From Candidatus Saccharimonadota bacterium (GTDB lineage: Bacteria; Patescibacteriota; Saccharimonadia; Saccharimonadales; Saccharimonadaceae): a stretch of 64,000 bases of DNA. The stretch's first letter is position 1. Every line of letters begins with the position of its first letter. The notes under the pieces were generated by a model that searched no databases, had not been told where the DNA came from, and saw only the letters and a list, made by a program, of their open reading frames with translations. The stretch is taken from NCBI GenBank assembly GCA_015655045.1, contig JAATFU010000007.1, positions 62,001-126,000 on the forward strand. The letters run 5' to 3'. Shown in pieces: positions 1 to 8,262 of this stretch. A program made the position numbers and the translations under genes.

Positions 1-1
1 A

Positions 2-88
2 TGGATTCTCAGTTTGTTTGTGACCATTCCGGGTATTGGCGATACAGCCCATCAGGTTCAAGAGACAATTCAGGCTCAAAAGAAATAA
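2..88 (+). CDS. C-terminal end of an unidentified protein (5' truncated)
   Basis: The window opens inside a reading frame that runs to a TAA at 86-88 and encodes 28 residues ending in AHQVQETIQAQKK. The first residues (WILSLFVTIPGIG) are hydrophobic and the tail is polar and charged, as at the C-terminus of a membrane protein. An overlapping frame starting at position 1 is also open to 150, so the assignment is not secure. Nothing here identifies the family; the gene lies just upstream of dnaE on the same strand. Confidence 0.4.
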   Translation, partial: WILSLFVTIPGIGDTAHQVQETIQAQKK

Positions 89-135
89 TACCGCCCAAGC
101 TTATTTTACTACAGACAAACACGGGTATCATTGCG

Positions 136-141
136 TATACT
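136..141 (+). promoter_or_regulatory. -10 box for dnaE (near-leaderless)
   Basis: TATACT ends 11 nt before the dnaE ATG at 153, so a start site about 7 nt downstream would give a leader of only about 4 nt. No Shine-Dalgarno motif lies upstream. Confidence 0.55.
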
Positions 142-152
142 AGTAAGTAGTT

Positions 153-3100
153 ATGGGGGTTCAAACAAAGTCAGCACCTGATGTCGCCGTAGGATTGCAG
201 CCATCAGATTTTGTGCATTTACATAATCATACCCACCACAGTGTGTTGGATGGTCTAACAAAGATACCCGATCTTGTTCACAAGGTCAAAGAGATGGGAA
301 TGGGATCAATTGCGATGACCGACCATGGCACAATGTCGGGCACGGTAGAGTTTTATAAGGCCGCTCGAGATGCTGGCGTAAAGCCAATTATTGGCATGGA
401 AGCTTACGTTGCTTCGCGCTCGCGTCATGACAGGGACCCGCAGAAGGATAAAGCTCGCTATCACTTAACTATTCTCTCTATGGACTATACGGGCTATCAA
501 AACTTGATGCAGCTTTCGTCGAAGGCCAATCTTGAGGGTATGTACTATAAGCCTCGCATTGACCATGAACTTCTTGAAGAGTTTAATGAAGGACTCATTA
601 TATTATCGGGGTGTGCAAGTGGTGAGCTTGGCGAGAATCTTCGATCAGATAACTACCAAGAAGCAAAGAAAATAGCTACCTGGTATAAGAAAATATTTGG
701 TGATCGCTATTACCTTGAGATGCAGGATCATGGCCACCCAGATTACCCAACTCCGTGGGACGTCCAGGTAAAGATTAATGGCTACATTGAACAACTTTCA
801 AAGGAGCTTGATATTCCCCTGGTAGTGACGAGCGATGGTCACTACTTAACACACGATGATCAGGATTCTCATGAGATACTACTCTGTGTGGGAACGGGTG
901 CGTTCTTGAGCGATGAGAAACGAATGAGTCTAAAGGACTTTGAGCTACACGTGACAGACCCCAATGACATTATTAGTCGGTGGGGAACTACACATCCCGA
1001 CGCAGTTCGTAATACTAGTCTCATCGCTGCTCGTTGTCAGGTCGAGCTTAAACTTGGTGGTATTTTGATCCCAACCTTTCCAACCCCAGAGGGCGAGAAT
1101 GAGAAAACCTACCTTGATAAACTTGTCTACCGAGGTCTTGCATGGCGTTATGGCGACCTTACGAAAGATGAGACACCCGAACTAAGTGTGGAGGAGGCCA
1201 AGCAACACATTCCTGAGGGTGTGTTGGAACGTGCCGAATACGAGCTAGGCGTGATTGATGGTATGGGCTTTAACGGCTACTTCTTAATTGTGCAGGACTT
1301 TATTAACTGGGGTAAGAATCAGGGAATTATTTTTGGACCAGGGCGTGGTAGTGCAGCTGGATCAATCATTGCATACTCGCTTCGTATTACTGAACTGAAC
1401 CCCTTGAACTATGACCTACTATTTGAACGATTCTTGAACCCGGATCGTATTAGTATGCCCGATGTAGATATTGATATTCAGGACACAAGGCGAGATGAGG
1501 TGATCGCCTACTGTACTCAGAAATATGGAGTTGATCGAGTGGCGAATATTGCTACATTCGGTAAAATGGCAGCGCGCGCAGCAGTTCGGGATGTATCTCG
1601 AGTATTGCAGGTTCCATATGCCGAAGCCGACCGATTATCTAAGATGATTCCACCCCCTGTTCAGGGTCGGCAGATTCCACTCAAGGTCAGTGTCAAAGAA
1701 GATGCAGATCTACGCAAAGAATATGAAACAAATCCAACCGCAAAGATGGTCTTTGACTATGCAATGCGGCTCGAGGGAACAATTCGTTCACACGGCATCC
1801 ATGCGGCTGGAGTGGTAATTGCTCCAGATAAAATTGTGAAATTTGCGCCCCTTGAGATGGCGCAAAAAGGGGTTGTATCGACCCAGTATCCTATGGGGCC
1901 AATTGAAGAGCTGGGCCTCCTCAAAATGGACTTTCTAGGTCTCTCAAACTTAACAATTATTAATAACGCTCTTCGTATCATTAAGAAAGTACACAAGACC
2001 GATATCGATCTTGGAACCTTACCGCTAGATGATGTTATGGCATATGAGCTTTTGCAACGCGGTGACACGACTGGAGTATTTCAGCTTGAATCGGCAGGCA
2101 TGAAACGATACTTGCGAGAATTAAAGCCAACAGCTTTTGAGGATATTATTGCCATGGTTGCCTTATATCGACCAGGCCCAATGCAGTTTATTGATAGCTT
2201 TATTAAGAGAAAGCACGGGGAAGAGAAAATCTCATACCTTCACCCTAAGTTTGAAGCTGCCCTCAAAGAAACCTATGGCATTTTGGTGTATCAGGAACAG
2301 TTTATGCAGATTTCAAAGGACTTTGCTGGCTTTACGGGTGGACAGGCAGATACACTTCGAAAAGCGGTTGGTAAAAAGAATATCGATATGATGCGTAAGG
2401 TCAAGGCAGACTTCGTTCAGGGTGCAGTTACCCATAGCCAGGCAGATCCAAAATTGGCCGAAACCTTCTGGGCGCAACTCGAAGAGTTTGCTAACTACTG
2501 CTTTAATAAGTCTCACGCAGCTTGCTACGGACTTATCTCATACTGGACGGCCTACCTTAAGGCACATTTCCCCGAAGCCTTTATGGCTGCTCTCATGACA
2601 AGTGACCAAGATGATATTGATCGCTTGGCGATTGAGATCACCGAATGTAAGCATATGGGAATTACGGTACTCTCACCCGATGTCAACGAATCTTTTGTCG
2701 AATTTGCTGTTGTTCCAGACAAAAAAGAGATTCGCTTTGGTATGGCGGCAATCAAAGGAGTTGGTGTCGGTGCCGTTGAAGAAATCTTGCGCGCTCGTGA
2801 AGAAGGTAAGTTCAACAGTATCGAGGATTTTGCGAAGCGTGTCAGTACCTCAAAGTTTAACAAGAAAGCGTGGGACTCTCTGATTAAGTCGGGTGGCTTT
2901 GATGTTTTTGGTAACCGTTCTGATCTTCTATTCAACCTCGAGACAATTCAGGGATTCGCCAGCAAAGTTCAAAAAGATGCTCTTAGTGGCCAGATTGATC
3001 TATTCGGTGGATTAGTGGGGGCTGCCAGTGCTCAGTCGACTATTACTCTTCAAACATCACCGGTTCATCATACCGATAAGGAACGCCTCACTTGGGAACG

Positions 3101-3884
3101 TGAGCTCCTTGGCCTTTATATTAGTGCGCACCCGCTCGATAACTACGATGCCTATTTTGAAGAACAAACCATTCCATTATCACAATTATCGCCTGAAATC
3201 GACGGGAAGCAAGTGACGGTTGGTGGTCTCATAACAACAGTTCGCAGTATCGTGACTAAATCTGGGACAAAAATGGCCTTTGTAAAACTTGAAGATAAAA
3301 CAGGGGAAGCGGAGATTATTGTTTTTCCAAACCTCTTTGAGCAAATTGGTGCAAAACTCATTCAAGATGAGGTGTTAAAGGCAAGTGGTCGGGTCAATGC
3401 ACGTGACCGAGACGGAAACCTTGGAACAGACGTCAAGATCATTGCTGACGATATTCAATTTGTAACCGATGAAGAATTGCGTTCGTATGAATCGACTGGG
3501 CAGAAGATGCAGAAGCCTAAAATAAGTGCGAAGGTGAAAGCTATGCGCGTTGCTGCTAACCGGCCGACGAAGTCAAATAGCGTCAGTGCGCCCGCCTCAA
3601 CCCCTCCCTCTTCGATAAGTAGAGCGAAAGAAAATTATACCGTTATCCAAGATGTACCTGTTATTAAAAAACTCTATGTCCACATTAAGGATCCGGATGA
3701 TCACGATGGCCTCCTTGCCTTAAAACAAGTCTGCAGTCAATTCATCGGAACAACGGATATCGTGCTTGTTCTAGGACAAGATAAAAAATCTGCTATCAAA
3801 TTACCCTTTAAGGTTGATCCGACCGATGTACTTATCGGCGACCTTGTAAAAATTCTTGGCGAGGATGCAGTTGTCCTGAAATAA
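153..3884 (+). CDS. dnaE: DNA polymerase III subunit alpha
   Basis: Replicative DNA polymerase catalytic subunit, 1243 residues, near the usual DnaE length. The N-terminal PHP domain is visible (HLHNHTHHSVLDG, then MTDHGTM). The polymerase core follows with the PGRGSAAGS motif near residue 400 and PDVDIDIQD near 435, carrying the catalytic aspartates. Next come a helix-hairpin-helix region (GVGVGAVEEIL) and an OB-fold (VTVGGLITTVRSIVTKSGTKMA) near 1000, which in the family binds single-stranded DNA. The C-terminal ~120 residues are poorly conserved and may carry the clamp or tau contact. I chose the ATG at 153 because it lies just after a -10 box and leaves a short tail before the PHP domain. 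No cotranscribed neighbour is evident. Confidence 0.97.
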   Translation: MGVQTKSAPDVAVGLQPSDFVHLHNHTHHSVLDGLTKIPDLVHKVKEMGMGSIAMTDHGTMSGTVEFYKAARDAGVKPIIGMEAYVASRSRHDRDPQKDKARYHLTILSMDYTGYQNLMQLSSKANLEGMYYKPRIDHELLEEFNEGLIILSGCASGELGENLRSDNYQEAKKIATWYKKIFGDRYYLEMQDHGHPDYPTPWDVQVKINGYIEQLSKELDIPLVVTSDGHYLTHDDQDSHEILLCVGTGAFLSDEKRMSLKDFELHVTDPNDIISRWGTTHPDAVRNTSLIAARCQVELKLGGILIPTFPTPEGENEKTYLDKLVYRGLAWRYGDLTKDETPELSVEEAKQHIPEGVLERAEYELGVIDGMGFNGYFLIVQDFINWGKNQGIIFGPGRGSAAGSIIAYSLRITELNPLNYDLLFERFLNPDRISMPDVDIDIQDTRRDEVIAYCTQKYGVDRVANIATFGKMAARAAVRDVSRVLQVPYAEADRLSKMIPPPVQGRQIPLKVSVKEDADLRKEYETNPTAKMVFDYAMRLEGTIRSHGIHAAGVVIAPDKIVKFAPLEMAQKGVVSTQYPMGPIEELGLLKMDFLGLSNLTIINNALRIIKKVHKTDIDLGTLPLDDVMAYELLQRGDTTGVFQLESAGMKRYLRELKPTAFEDIIAMVALYRPGPMQFIDSFIKRKHGEEKISYLHPKFEAALKETYGILVYQEQFMQISKDFAGFTGGQADTLRKAVGKKNIDMMRKVKADFVQGAVTHSQADPKLAETFWAQLEEFANYCFNKSHAACYGLISYWTAYLKAHFPEAFMAALMTSDQDDIDRLAIEITECKHMGITVLSPDVNESFVEFAVVPDKKEIRFGMAAIKGVGVGAVEEILRAREEGKFNSIEDFAKRVSTSKFNKKAWDSLIKSGGFDVFGNRSDLLFNLETIQGFASKVQKDALSGQIDLFGGLVGAASAQSTITLQTSPVHHTDKERLTWERELLGLYISAHPLDNYDAYFEEQTIPLSQLSPEIDGKQVTVGGLITTVRSIVTKSGTKMAFVKLEDKTGEAEIIVFPNLFEQIGAKLIQDEVLKASGRVNARDRDGNLGTDVKIIADDIQFVTDEELRSYESTGQKMQKPKISAKVKAMRVAANRPTKSNSVSAPASTPPSSISRAKENYTVIQDVPVIKKLYVHIKDPDDHDGLLALKQVCSQFIGTTDIVLVLGQDKKSAIKLPFKVDPTDVLIGDLVKILGEDAVVLK

Positions 3885-3937
3885 AACGCCCTACCTCCAT
3901 GGAACGTCTTCTTGAGAAGCTCGACATGGGCGGTGGG

Positions 3938-4402
3938 TTAGCTGCTGATGCTCGTGATGATGCCAAGCTTGAGACTAGCAATGGCGTAAAAAGGAAAGCT
4001 CACGATGGCCCGATCGCCTTCTGCAATAAGGCCATACTCTCGCCCTTCAAGTCTTAGTTCCACCTCCTGTCGTGCAATTGCCTGGTCAATGATCTCGATG
4101 ATCTCCCTGACTCTTCCTTGTTCGGTGGGTGGTATCCCATTTTTGTCCACAGACTTTTGGTAGATCTCACGCATGTGCGTGAAGCTTTCGAGGGTTTTGG
4201 GATCTTCTGTGAAAGCTTCAAGCTTTTTGGCGCTAGGACCCTGGGCATTGATATTGGTGATGTAAAAGAATTGATAGGGAGCAACTCCCTGGGAACACGT
4301 CACTGTGATGAGTGTTCCGTCGTCAAGCCCAATAGTTGCCTGGTCGGGCTCCTCTCTCTGGGGGCTACCATCCAACAACAAGCAGCGTTTGACTGTTAAC
4401 AT
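3938..4402 (-). CDS. Hypothetical protein, 154 aa
   Basis: I do not recognise the family. The protein is soluble, acidic and free of membrane segments or a signal peptide. The first ~60 residues look like beta strands (QATIGLDDGTLITVTCSQG), the middle is helical and charged, and the end is hydrophobic. A good ribosome site (AGGAAGG at 4409-4415, 6 nt before the ATG) and a -10 box (TATAGT, plus-strand 4443-4448) support expression from its own promoter inside the end of the neighbouring methylase gene. It converges on dnaE with no obvious terminator between them. Confidence 0.6.
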   Translation of the reverse strand: MLTVKRCLLLDGSPQREEPDQATIGLDDGTLITVTCSQGVAPYQFFYITNINAQGPSAKKLEAFTEDPKTLESFTHMREIYQKSVDKNGIPPTEQGRVREIIEIIDQAIARQEVELRLEGREYGLIAEGDRAIVSFPFYAIASLKLGIITSISS

Positions 4403-4443
4403 TCAGTACCTTCCTAATAGTGAAAAAAGCAGCTCTAAAGAAA

Positions 4444-4977
4444 CTATAGAGTATTTAGGGAAGAAAATGAAGCATGATCAGGATCGTGCTTGTGTGTACT
4501 GAGGGAGTAGAGGGCAATACCGGTTGCGACACTCACATTAAAGGATTCCTTCTTGCCGACCATCGGAATCTCGATAAGGTCATCACATTGAGCACGTAAA
4601 TTAGTTGTAATACCTTCGACCTCTTCCCCTATTAATAGGGCAATCTTATCGGGAGCTACAAAGTCTGTCAGCAAAATGGATCGAGTGTCCTGCTCAAGTC
4701 CTATGATTCGAAAGTTTTGCTGGCGTAATTGAGCAAGTGGGGGCAGCTCACTATACTCGAAAGGTACCATTGTCTCCGCACCGAGTGCGGTCTTATGGAT
4801 TTGAGTAGTGAGTTTATCTGAGATATGGGGAAGGCGGGTATCGTGAGAGAGGGTGGGGTAGGGAGTATAGCCACTGAGAATGATTTTAGATACGCCGAAA
4901 CCTTCGGCAGTTCTAAAAATTGAGCCAATATTATGAGTTGAACGAATATTATGGGCAATAACTATTATTTCAGGCAT
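4444..4977 (-). CDS. TrmH/SpoU-family RNA 2'-O-methyltransferase
   Basis: SPOUT-class methylase, 177 residues, predicted to methylate a ribose 2'-OH in tRNA or rRNA using S-adenosylmethionine. The three SpoU motifs are visible: NIRSTHNIGSIFRTAEGFG near the N-terminus, LLIGEEVEGI in the middle, and IPMVGKKESFNVSVATGIAL near the end, which form the trefoil-knot cofactor site. The target cannot be read from the sequence. An ATG three codons earlier is possible, but a TACAAT box ends 7 nt before the ATG at 4977, so I take the leaderless start. It is divergent from the pilus ATPase gene, with only 55 bp between the two start codons. Confidence 0.88.
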   Translation of the reverse strand: MPEIIVIAHNIRSTHNIGSIFRTAEGFGVSKIILSGYTPYPTLSHDTRLPHISDKLTTQIHKTALGAETMVPFEYSELPPLAQLRQQNFRIIGLEQDTRSILLTDFVAPDKIALLIGEEVEGITTNLRAQCDDLIEIPMVGKKESFNVSVATGIALYSLSTHKHDPDHASFSSLNTL

Positions 4978-4984
4978 TGCTCTC

Positions 4985-4990
4985 ATTGTA
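4985..4990 (-). promoter_or_regulatory. Leaderless -10 box for the TrmH-family gene
   Basis: TACAAT on the minus strand ends 7 nt before the ATG at 4977, so the first transcribed base would coincide with the start codon. Confidence 0.65.
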
Positions 4991-5015
4991 TCATCTATAA
5001 AATGCTCATGCTTTC

Positions 5016-5024
5016 TGCTATGAT
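5016..5024 (+). promoter_or_regulatory. Extended -10 promoter for the pilus ATPase gene
   Basis: TGC followed by TATGAT (5019-5024) ends 8 nt before the ATG at 5033. There is no SD motif; the message would be leaderless or nearly so. It forms a tight divergent pair with the promoter of the methylase gene. Confidence 0.65.
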
Positions 5025-5032
5025 AAGCAGTA

Positions 5033-6655
5033 ATGGACGAAGAAAAGATTCAGCAGAATCGTCGAGAACAAGACGAACAATCTACTCAGCAGCGGGCGGC
5101 TATTTTGGGTATCCAATACCTCGATACTCGTTCGATTGAATTAACTATGCCACTTGCTCAAAATGTACTTGACGTCGTAACAATGCAGAAGAATCGCGTG
5201 GTTCCATTAGTTGAGGGTAATGATGCAGAGCCATGGCAATTTGGAGCTACAACCCAAACCCCCCAATCCTTTATTCGTGAACTTACCCAACAATACAGTG
5301 ACGTGGGTCATAACGTTCAGTTTCTTCTCATTAGTAATAGTGGCTATCGACAACTTATGAATCGGTATGACCCACCTAAGACAGTGGTCTATGATGATAT
5401 TAAGATTGCAAGTGTGGGCGATAGCGACACGATCGCCCAAGTAAGTCGGACACTTAATACGGTTGGCAGCGATGAGCTATTTGATTACCTCATCGATCAA
5501 GCGGATCTACTTGGGGCAAGTGATATCCATATTGAGAATCAGCGAACGAATATTCGTATTCGTATGCGTATAGACGGTGCGCTTCACCCTGTGGCCGATC
5601 TTGATACTGATCGGTACCGAGTGATCCTTGGAACCTTAGCATCTCGGGCAAATGTTTCCACCGCATCCACCGAACCTCAATCTGGTCATATGCAAAAGGA
5701 GATAACCCGAAATGGCGCTACGCACCTCTTGAATCTTCGTGTTGAAACAGTTCCAACGATGTATGGACAAGATGCAGTACTCCGCTTATTTAACTTTGAT
5801 GAGTCAATGCTTAACCTTGATCTTCTTGGTATTGGGGCAGACGAACGCAAACAAATAGATGAAATCGTCAGTCACCCTCGAGGCATGGTCTTGATGGTTG
5901 GCCCAACCGGAAGTGGTAAGTCAACCACGCTATATAGCATGATCAATGCCCTGAACACCACAGATCGTAAGATTATTACCCTTGAAGATCCAATCGAATA
6001 TGGTATTAGTGGCATTTCACAGATACCTATCGATACTACTGGTGGTCAAAGCTTTGCCGATGCACTCCGAGCAGTCTTACGACTTGACCCTGATGTTGTC
6101 ATGGTTGGTGAGATCAGAGACGCCGATACGGCTAAAACCGCTATTCAGGCGTCTATTACGGGTCACCTTGTGCTCTCGAGCTTTCATGCCAATACAACCA
6201 GCGCTGCCTTTAGTCGCATGATTGATCTCATTGGGGTAAACCCCATATTCAGCTCGGCTATTCGTCTAGTAATAGCCCAAAGACTTGTGCGCCGACTTGA
6301 CGAGGCAACGAAGGAAGAGTACGAACCTGATGAAGCAACAAAGCGATGGGTGCAAGAGGCGCTGAAGGATTTGCCAAGTCATGTCGAAAAGCCTAACCTG
6401 GACATGTTCAAGTTATGGAGGCCTGTGGTGAGTGAGGGTTCTCCCTTTGGCTACAAGGGTCGAATGGTCATTATGGAACAAATGGTGGTTGATGATGAGA
6501 TCCAGAAATTCCTACGTGGTGATATTGCCGATATTCATACGGAAGTAATTGAGAAGGCAGCTCGAGCGAATGGCATGGTGACCCTAGTTGAGCAGGGTGT
6601 ACTTGCGGCACTTCGAGGTGAGACAACGCTTGATGAAGTGAATCGTGTTATTTAG
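5033..6655 (+). CDS. pilB: Type IV pilus / type II secretion assembly ATPase (PilB/GspE family)
   Basis: Hexameric cytoplasmic ATPase that powers pilin polymerisation or pseudopilus assembly, 540 residues. The N2 domain is seen around residues 150-260 (SDIHIE, RIRIDG-like RMRIDG). The ATPase core has Walker A GPTGSGKSTT near 285, the Asp box TLEDPIEY, Walker B LRLDPDVVMVGEIRD, and the His box TGHLVLSSFHAN. The C-terminal region between RLVRRLD and the final helices normally holds a tetracysteine zinc motif; this copy has no cysteine there. The gene stands alone; pilin, PilC and PilT genes are not in the window. In Saccharibacteria type IV pili are linked to host contact and motility, which is the likely role here by inference. 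Confidence 0.93.
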   Translation: MDEEKIQQNRREQDEQSTQQRAAILGIQYLDTRSIELTMPLAQNVLDVVTMQKNRVVPLVEGNDAEPWQFGATTQTPQSFIRELTQQYSDVGHNVQFLLISNSGYRQLMNRYDPPKTVVYDDIKIASVGDSDTIAQVSRTLNTVGSDELFDYLIDQADLLGASDIHIENQRTNIRIRMRIDGALHPVADLDTDRYRVILGTLASRANVSTASTEPQSGHMQKEITRNGATHLLNLRVETVPTMYGQDAVLRLFNFDESMLNLDLLGIGADERKQIDEIVSHPRGMVLMVGPTGSGKSTTLYSMINALNTTDRKIITLEDPIEYGISGISQIPIDTTGGQSFADALRAVLRLDPDVVMVGEIRDADTAKTAIQASITGHLVLSSFHANTTSAAFSRMIDLIGVNPIFSSAIRLVIAQRLVRRLDEATKEEYEPDEATKRWVQEALKDLPSHVEKPNLDMFKLWRPVVSEGSPFGYKGRMVIMEQMVVDDEIQKFLRGDIADIHTEVIEKAARANGMVTLVEQGVLAALRGETTLDEVNRVI

Positions 6656-6699
6656 GAAGGGGGCCTCTTGCGAGGGGTATTTCAAATCTTTATCCCTTG

Positions 6700-6708
6700 T
6701 GGTATAGT
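6700..6708 (+). promoter_or_regulatory. Extended -10 promoter for rplS
   Basis: TGG plus TATAGT (6703-6708), 41 nt before the rplS ATG. A GC-rich hairpin just after pilB (CCTC/GAGG near 6664-6675) may end the upstream transcript. Confidence 0.6.
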
Positions 6709-6749
6709 AAATAGCTGATTGTATTATAAATTGTTAAAGCGAGACGAAA

Positions 6750-7211
6750 ATGAGTTTTGAACTAATCAAAAAAGTAAATGATGCCCAGAAGAAGACAAGT
6801 GTCGTCGATGTTCACAGTGGTGACACGGTTCGGGTACACCAAAAAATTAAAGAAGGCGCTAAAGAGCGTATCCAGATCTTTGAGGGTGTGGTTATCCGTA
6901 CCGATCGTAAAGAATCACACACAAGTCGGATTACTGTTCGTAAAATCGCTAGTGGTGTGGGGGTTGAGAAGAGCTTTCTGCTTCATAGCCCACTCGTTGA
7001 GAAAATTGAGATTGTACGTCGCTCAAAAGTTCGCCGTAATTACCTTTCATTTCTCCGCAACCGTAGTGGTAAGAGCGCTCGACTCAAAGGTCTTAACTTT
7101 GACCGTGAAGGTGTCAACACACTTGCTGAGGCACCCATCGAAGAACAGGTTGCGGCTGTTGAGCCAGTAGCTGAAGTTATTGAAGACACCGCCGAGGCAA
7201 AGGCCGAATAA
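6750..7211 (+). CDS. rplS: 50S ribosomal protein L19
   Basis: Large-subunit protein at the subunit interface, 153 residues. The conserved L19 core is clear: GDTVRVHQKIKEG, RIQIFEGVVI, and the C-terminal SKVRRNYLSFLRNRSGKSARL. The family is usually 110-120 residues; the extra ~35 residues form an acidic, alanine-rich tail (EEQVAAVEPVAEVIED) of a kind common in CPR ribosomal proteins. The ATG at 6750 gives the expected N-terminus; the SD is weak (GAGA, 9-12 nt upstream). A terminator follows, so it is monocistronic. Confidence 0.96.
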   Translation: MSFELIKKVNDAQKKTSVVDVHSGDTVRVHQKIKEGAKERIQIFEGVVIRTDRKESHTSRITVRKIASGVGVEKSFLLHSPLVEKIEIVRRSKVRRNYLSFLRNRSGKSARLKGLNFDREGVNTLAEAPIEEQVAAVEPVAEVIEDTAEAKAE

Positions 7212-7232
7212 TCAATTCTTCCTTTATTACTT

Positions 7233-7259
7233 AAAAACGCCCCCTCTGGACGTTTTTTT
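7233..7259 (+). terminator. Rho-independent terminator after rplS
   Basis: AAAAACG and CGTTTTTTT arms flank a short C-rich loop; the 3' arm supplies the U-tract. Confidence 0.75.
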
Positions 7260-7262
7260 GTT

Positions 7263-7268
7263 TACAAT
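7263..7268 (+). promoter_or_regulatory. Leaderless -10 box for rnhB
   Basis: TACAAT directly follows the rplS terminator and ends 8 nt before the rnhB ATG at 7277. No SD motif is present. Confidence 0.65.
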
Positions 7269-7276
7269 AGAGACAT

Positions 7277-7855
7277 ATGATACTCGGAATTGATGAGGTG
7301 GGACGGGGTCCATGGGCGGGACCTTTGGTTGTGGGGGCGGTTGTGTTGGGAGACGTAACAATTGAGGGACTGACTGATAGTAAGAAGCTCTCAAAAAAAC
7401 GACGTGAAGTTCTAGATGAGCGTATTCGTCAGGATGCTGCTGGCTATGGGCTCGGCTGGGTCACGGCTGCCGAGATTGATACGATCGGACTTTCTAAAAG
7501 CTTGGTGCTTGCTACAACTCGAGCGGTTGCCCAGATACGTACGCCATATCATGAGATTATTATTGATGGCACGGTTAACTTTTTAAAAGATACGAATAAG
7601 GGTGGGTATGTTACTACCATACCCAAGGCGGACCTCCTGGTACCTGCCGTAAGTGCGGCCTCGATTATTGCTAAGGTGGCTCGAGATACATATATGGCGG
7701 AGCAGGCGGTTATCTATCCCGAATATGGCTTTGCGGCTCATGTAGGCTACGGAACAGCGCAGCACAGCCAGGCAATAGCGAAGTATGGTATTACGTCACT
7801 GCATCGGCTCTCATTTAAGCCACTCCGTAAATATAATAAGACCGTGGAGCTATAA
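7277..7855 (+). CDS. rnhB: Ribonuclease HII
   Basis: Endonuclease that cuts the RNA strand of RNA-DNA hybrids and incises at single ribonucleotides in DNA, 192 residues, normal length. The signature GIDEVGRGPWAGPL holds the first two acidic residues, D5 and E6 by count. IIIDGTVNF near residue 95 and SIIAKVARDTYM near 130 supply the remaining metal ligands. The second position of the signature is Trp where Leu or Trp-like residues occur in the family. The start codon is fixed by the immediate N-terminal beta strand and the adjacent -10 box. Confidence 0.96.
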   Translation: MILGIDEVGRGPWAGPLVVGAVVLGDVTIEGLTDSKKLSKKRREVLDERIRQDAAGYGLGWVTAAEIDTIGLSKSLVLATTRAVAQIRTPYHEIIIDGTVNFLKDTNKGGYVTTIPKADLLVPAVSAASIIAKVARDTYMAEQAVIYPEYGFAAHVGYGTAQHSQAIAKYGITSLHRLSFKPLRKYNKTVEL

Positions 7856-7937
7856 GGCTGTCTAGCTATATGAAGTAAAATATGCTATAACTATCTTGTT
7901 CTTGATCAGAACGATTAAGAGAGTGAATAGAGGAGAG

Positions 7938-8138
7938 ATGATAGATCACATTGCGTCGCTCGAGGGACTTGTTTCGCTCGACGAAGTTAGCGTTACCATC
8001 AAAGCCGACAACGAAAAGGATGCACGAGCAATTGCACGTAGAACTGGTAGAAGCCTTGCCGATCAACTGGGTCAGAGGAAGACTGTGGTCGTGCACTTTC
8101 GGTTTCGGGGAGAAACGAAAACAGAGCCGCGGAGCTGA
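7938..8138 (+). CDS. Small hypothetical protein, 66 aa
   Basis: Short frame beginning MIDHIASLEGL. Its middle (SVTIKADNEKDARAIARRTG) alternates strand and helix, and the end is basic (VVVHFRFRGETKTEPRS). I do not recognise it. A purine-rich GAGGAGAG lies directly before the ATG at 7938 but with only about 2 nt of spacing; the frame is also open upstream to a TTG at 7896. A possible -10 (TATAAC, 7886-7891) precedes it. A competing frame overlaps at 7951-8160, so the call is tentative. Confidence 0.4.
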   Translation: MIDHIASLEGLVSLDEVSVTIKADNEKDARAIARRTGRSLADQLGQRKTVVVHFRFRGETKTEPRS

Positions 8139-8149
8139 CGTGGTCAATA

Positions 8150-8185
8150 GGTATGGGTGATGGGCTACGTCCTCTCACCCATACC
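8150..8185. terminator. Hairpin between convergent genes
   Basis: Perfect 11-bp inverted repeat (GGTATGGGTGA / TCACCCATACC) with a 14-nt loop. There is no U-tract on the plus strand, so it may be a barrier or RNA stabiliser between the small gene and the convergent aminopeptidase. Confidence 0.55.
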
Positions 8186-8262
8186 CCCTCTATTCATACA
8201 AAACTTACATAGATGCGTGTCTATGCTGATGAGCTGAAAACAGCGAAAAGTAATGCTAATAC

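Noticed and set aside
8150-8185. Hairpin as a classical Rho-independent terminator
   Set aside because: The stem is excellent but no T-tract follows on either strand; kept as a generic hairpin.
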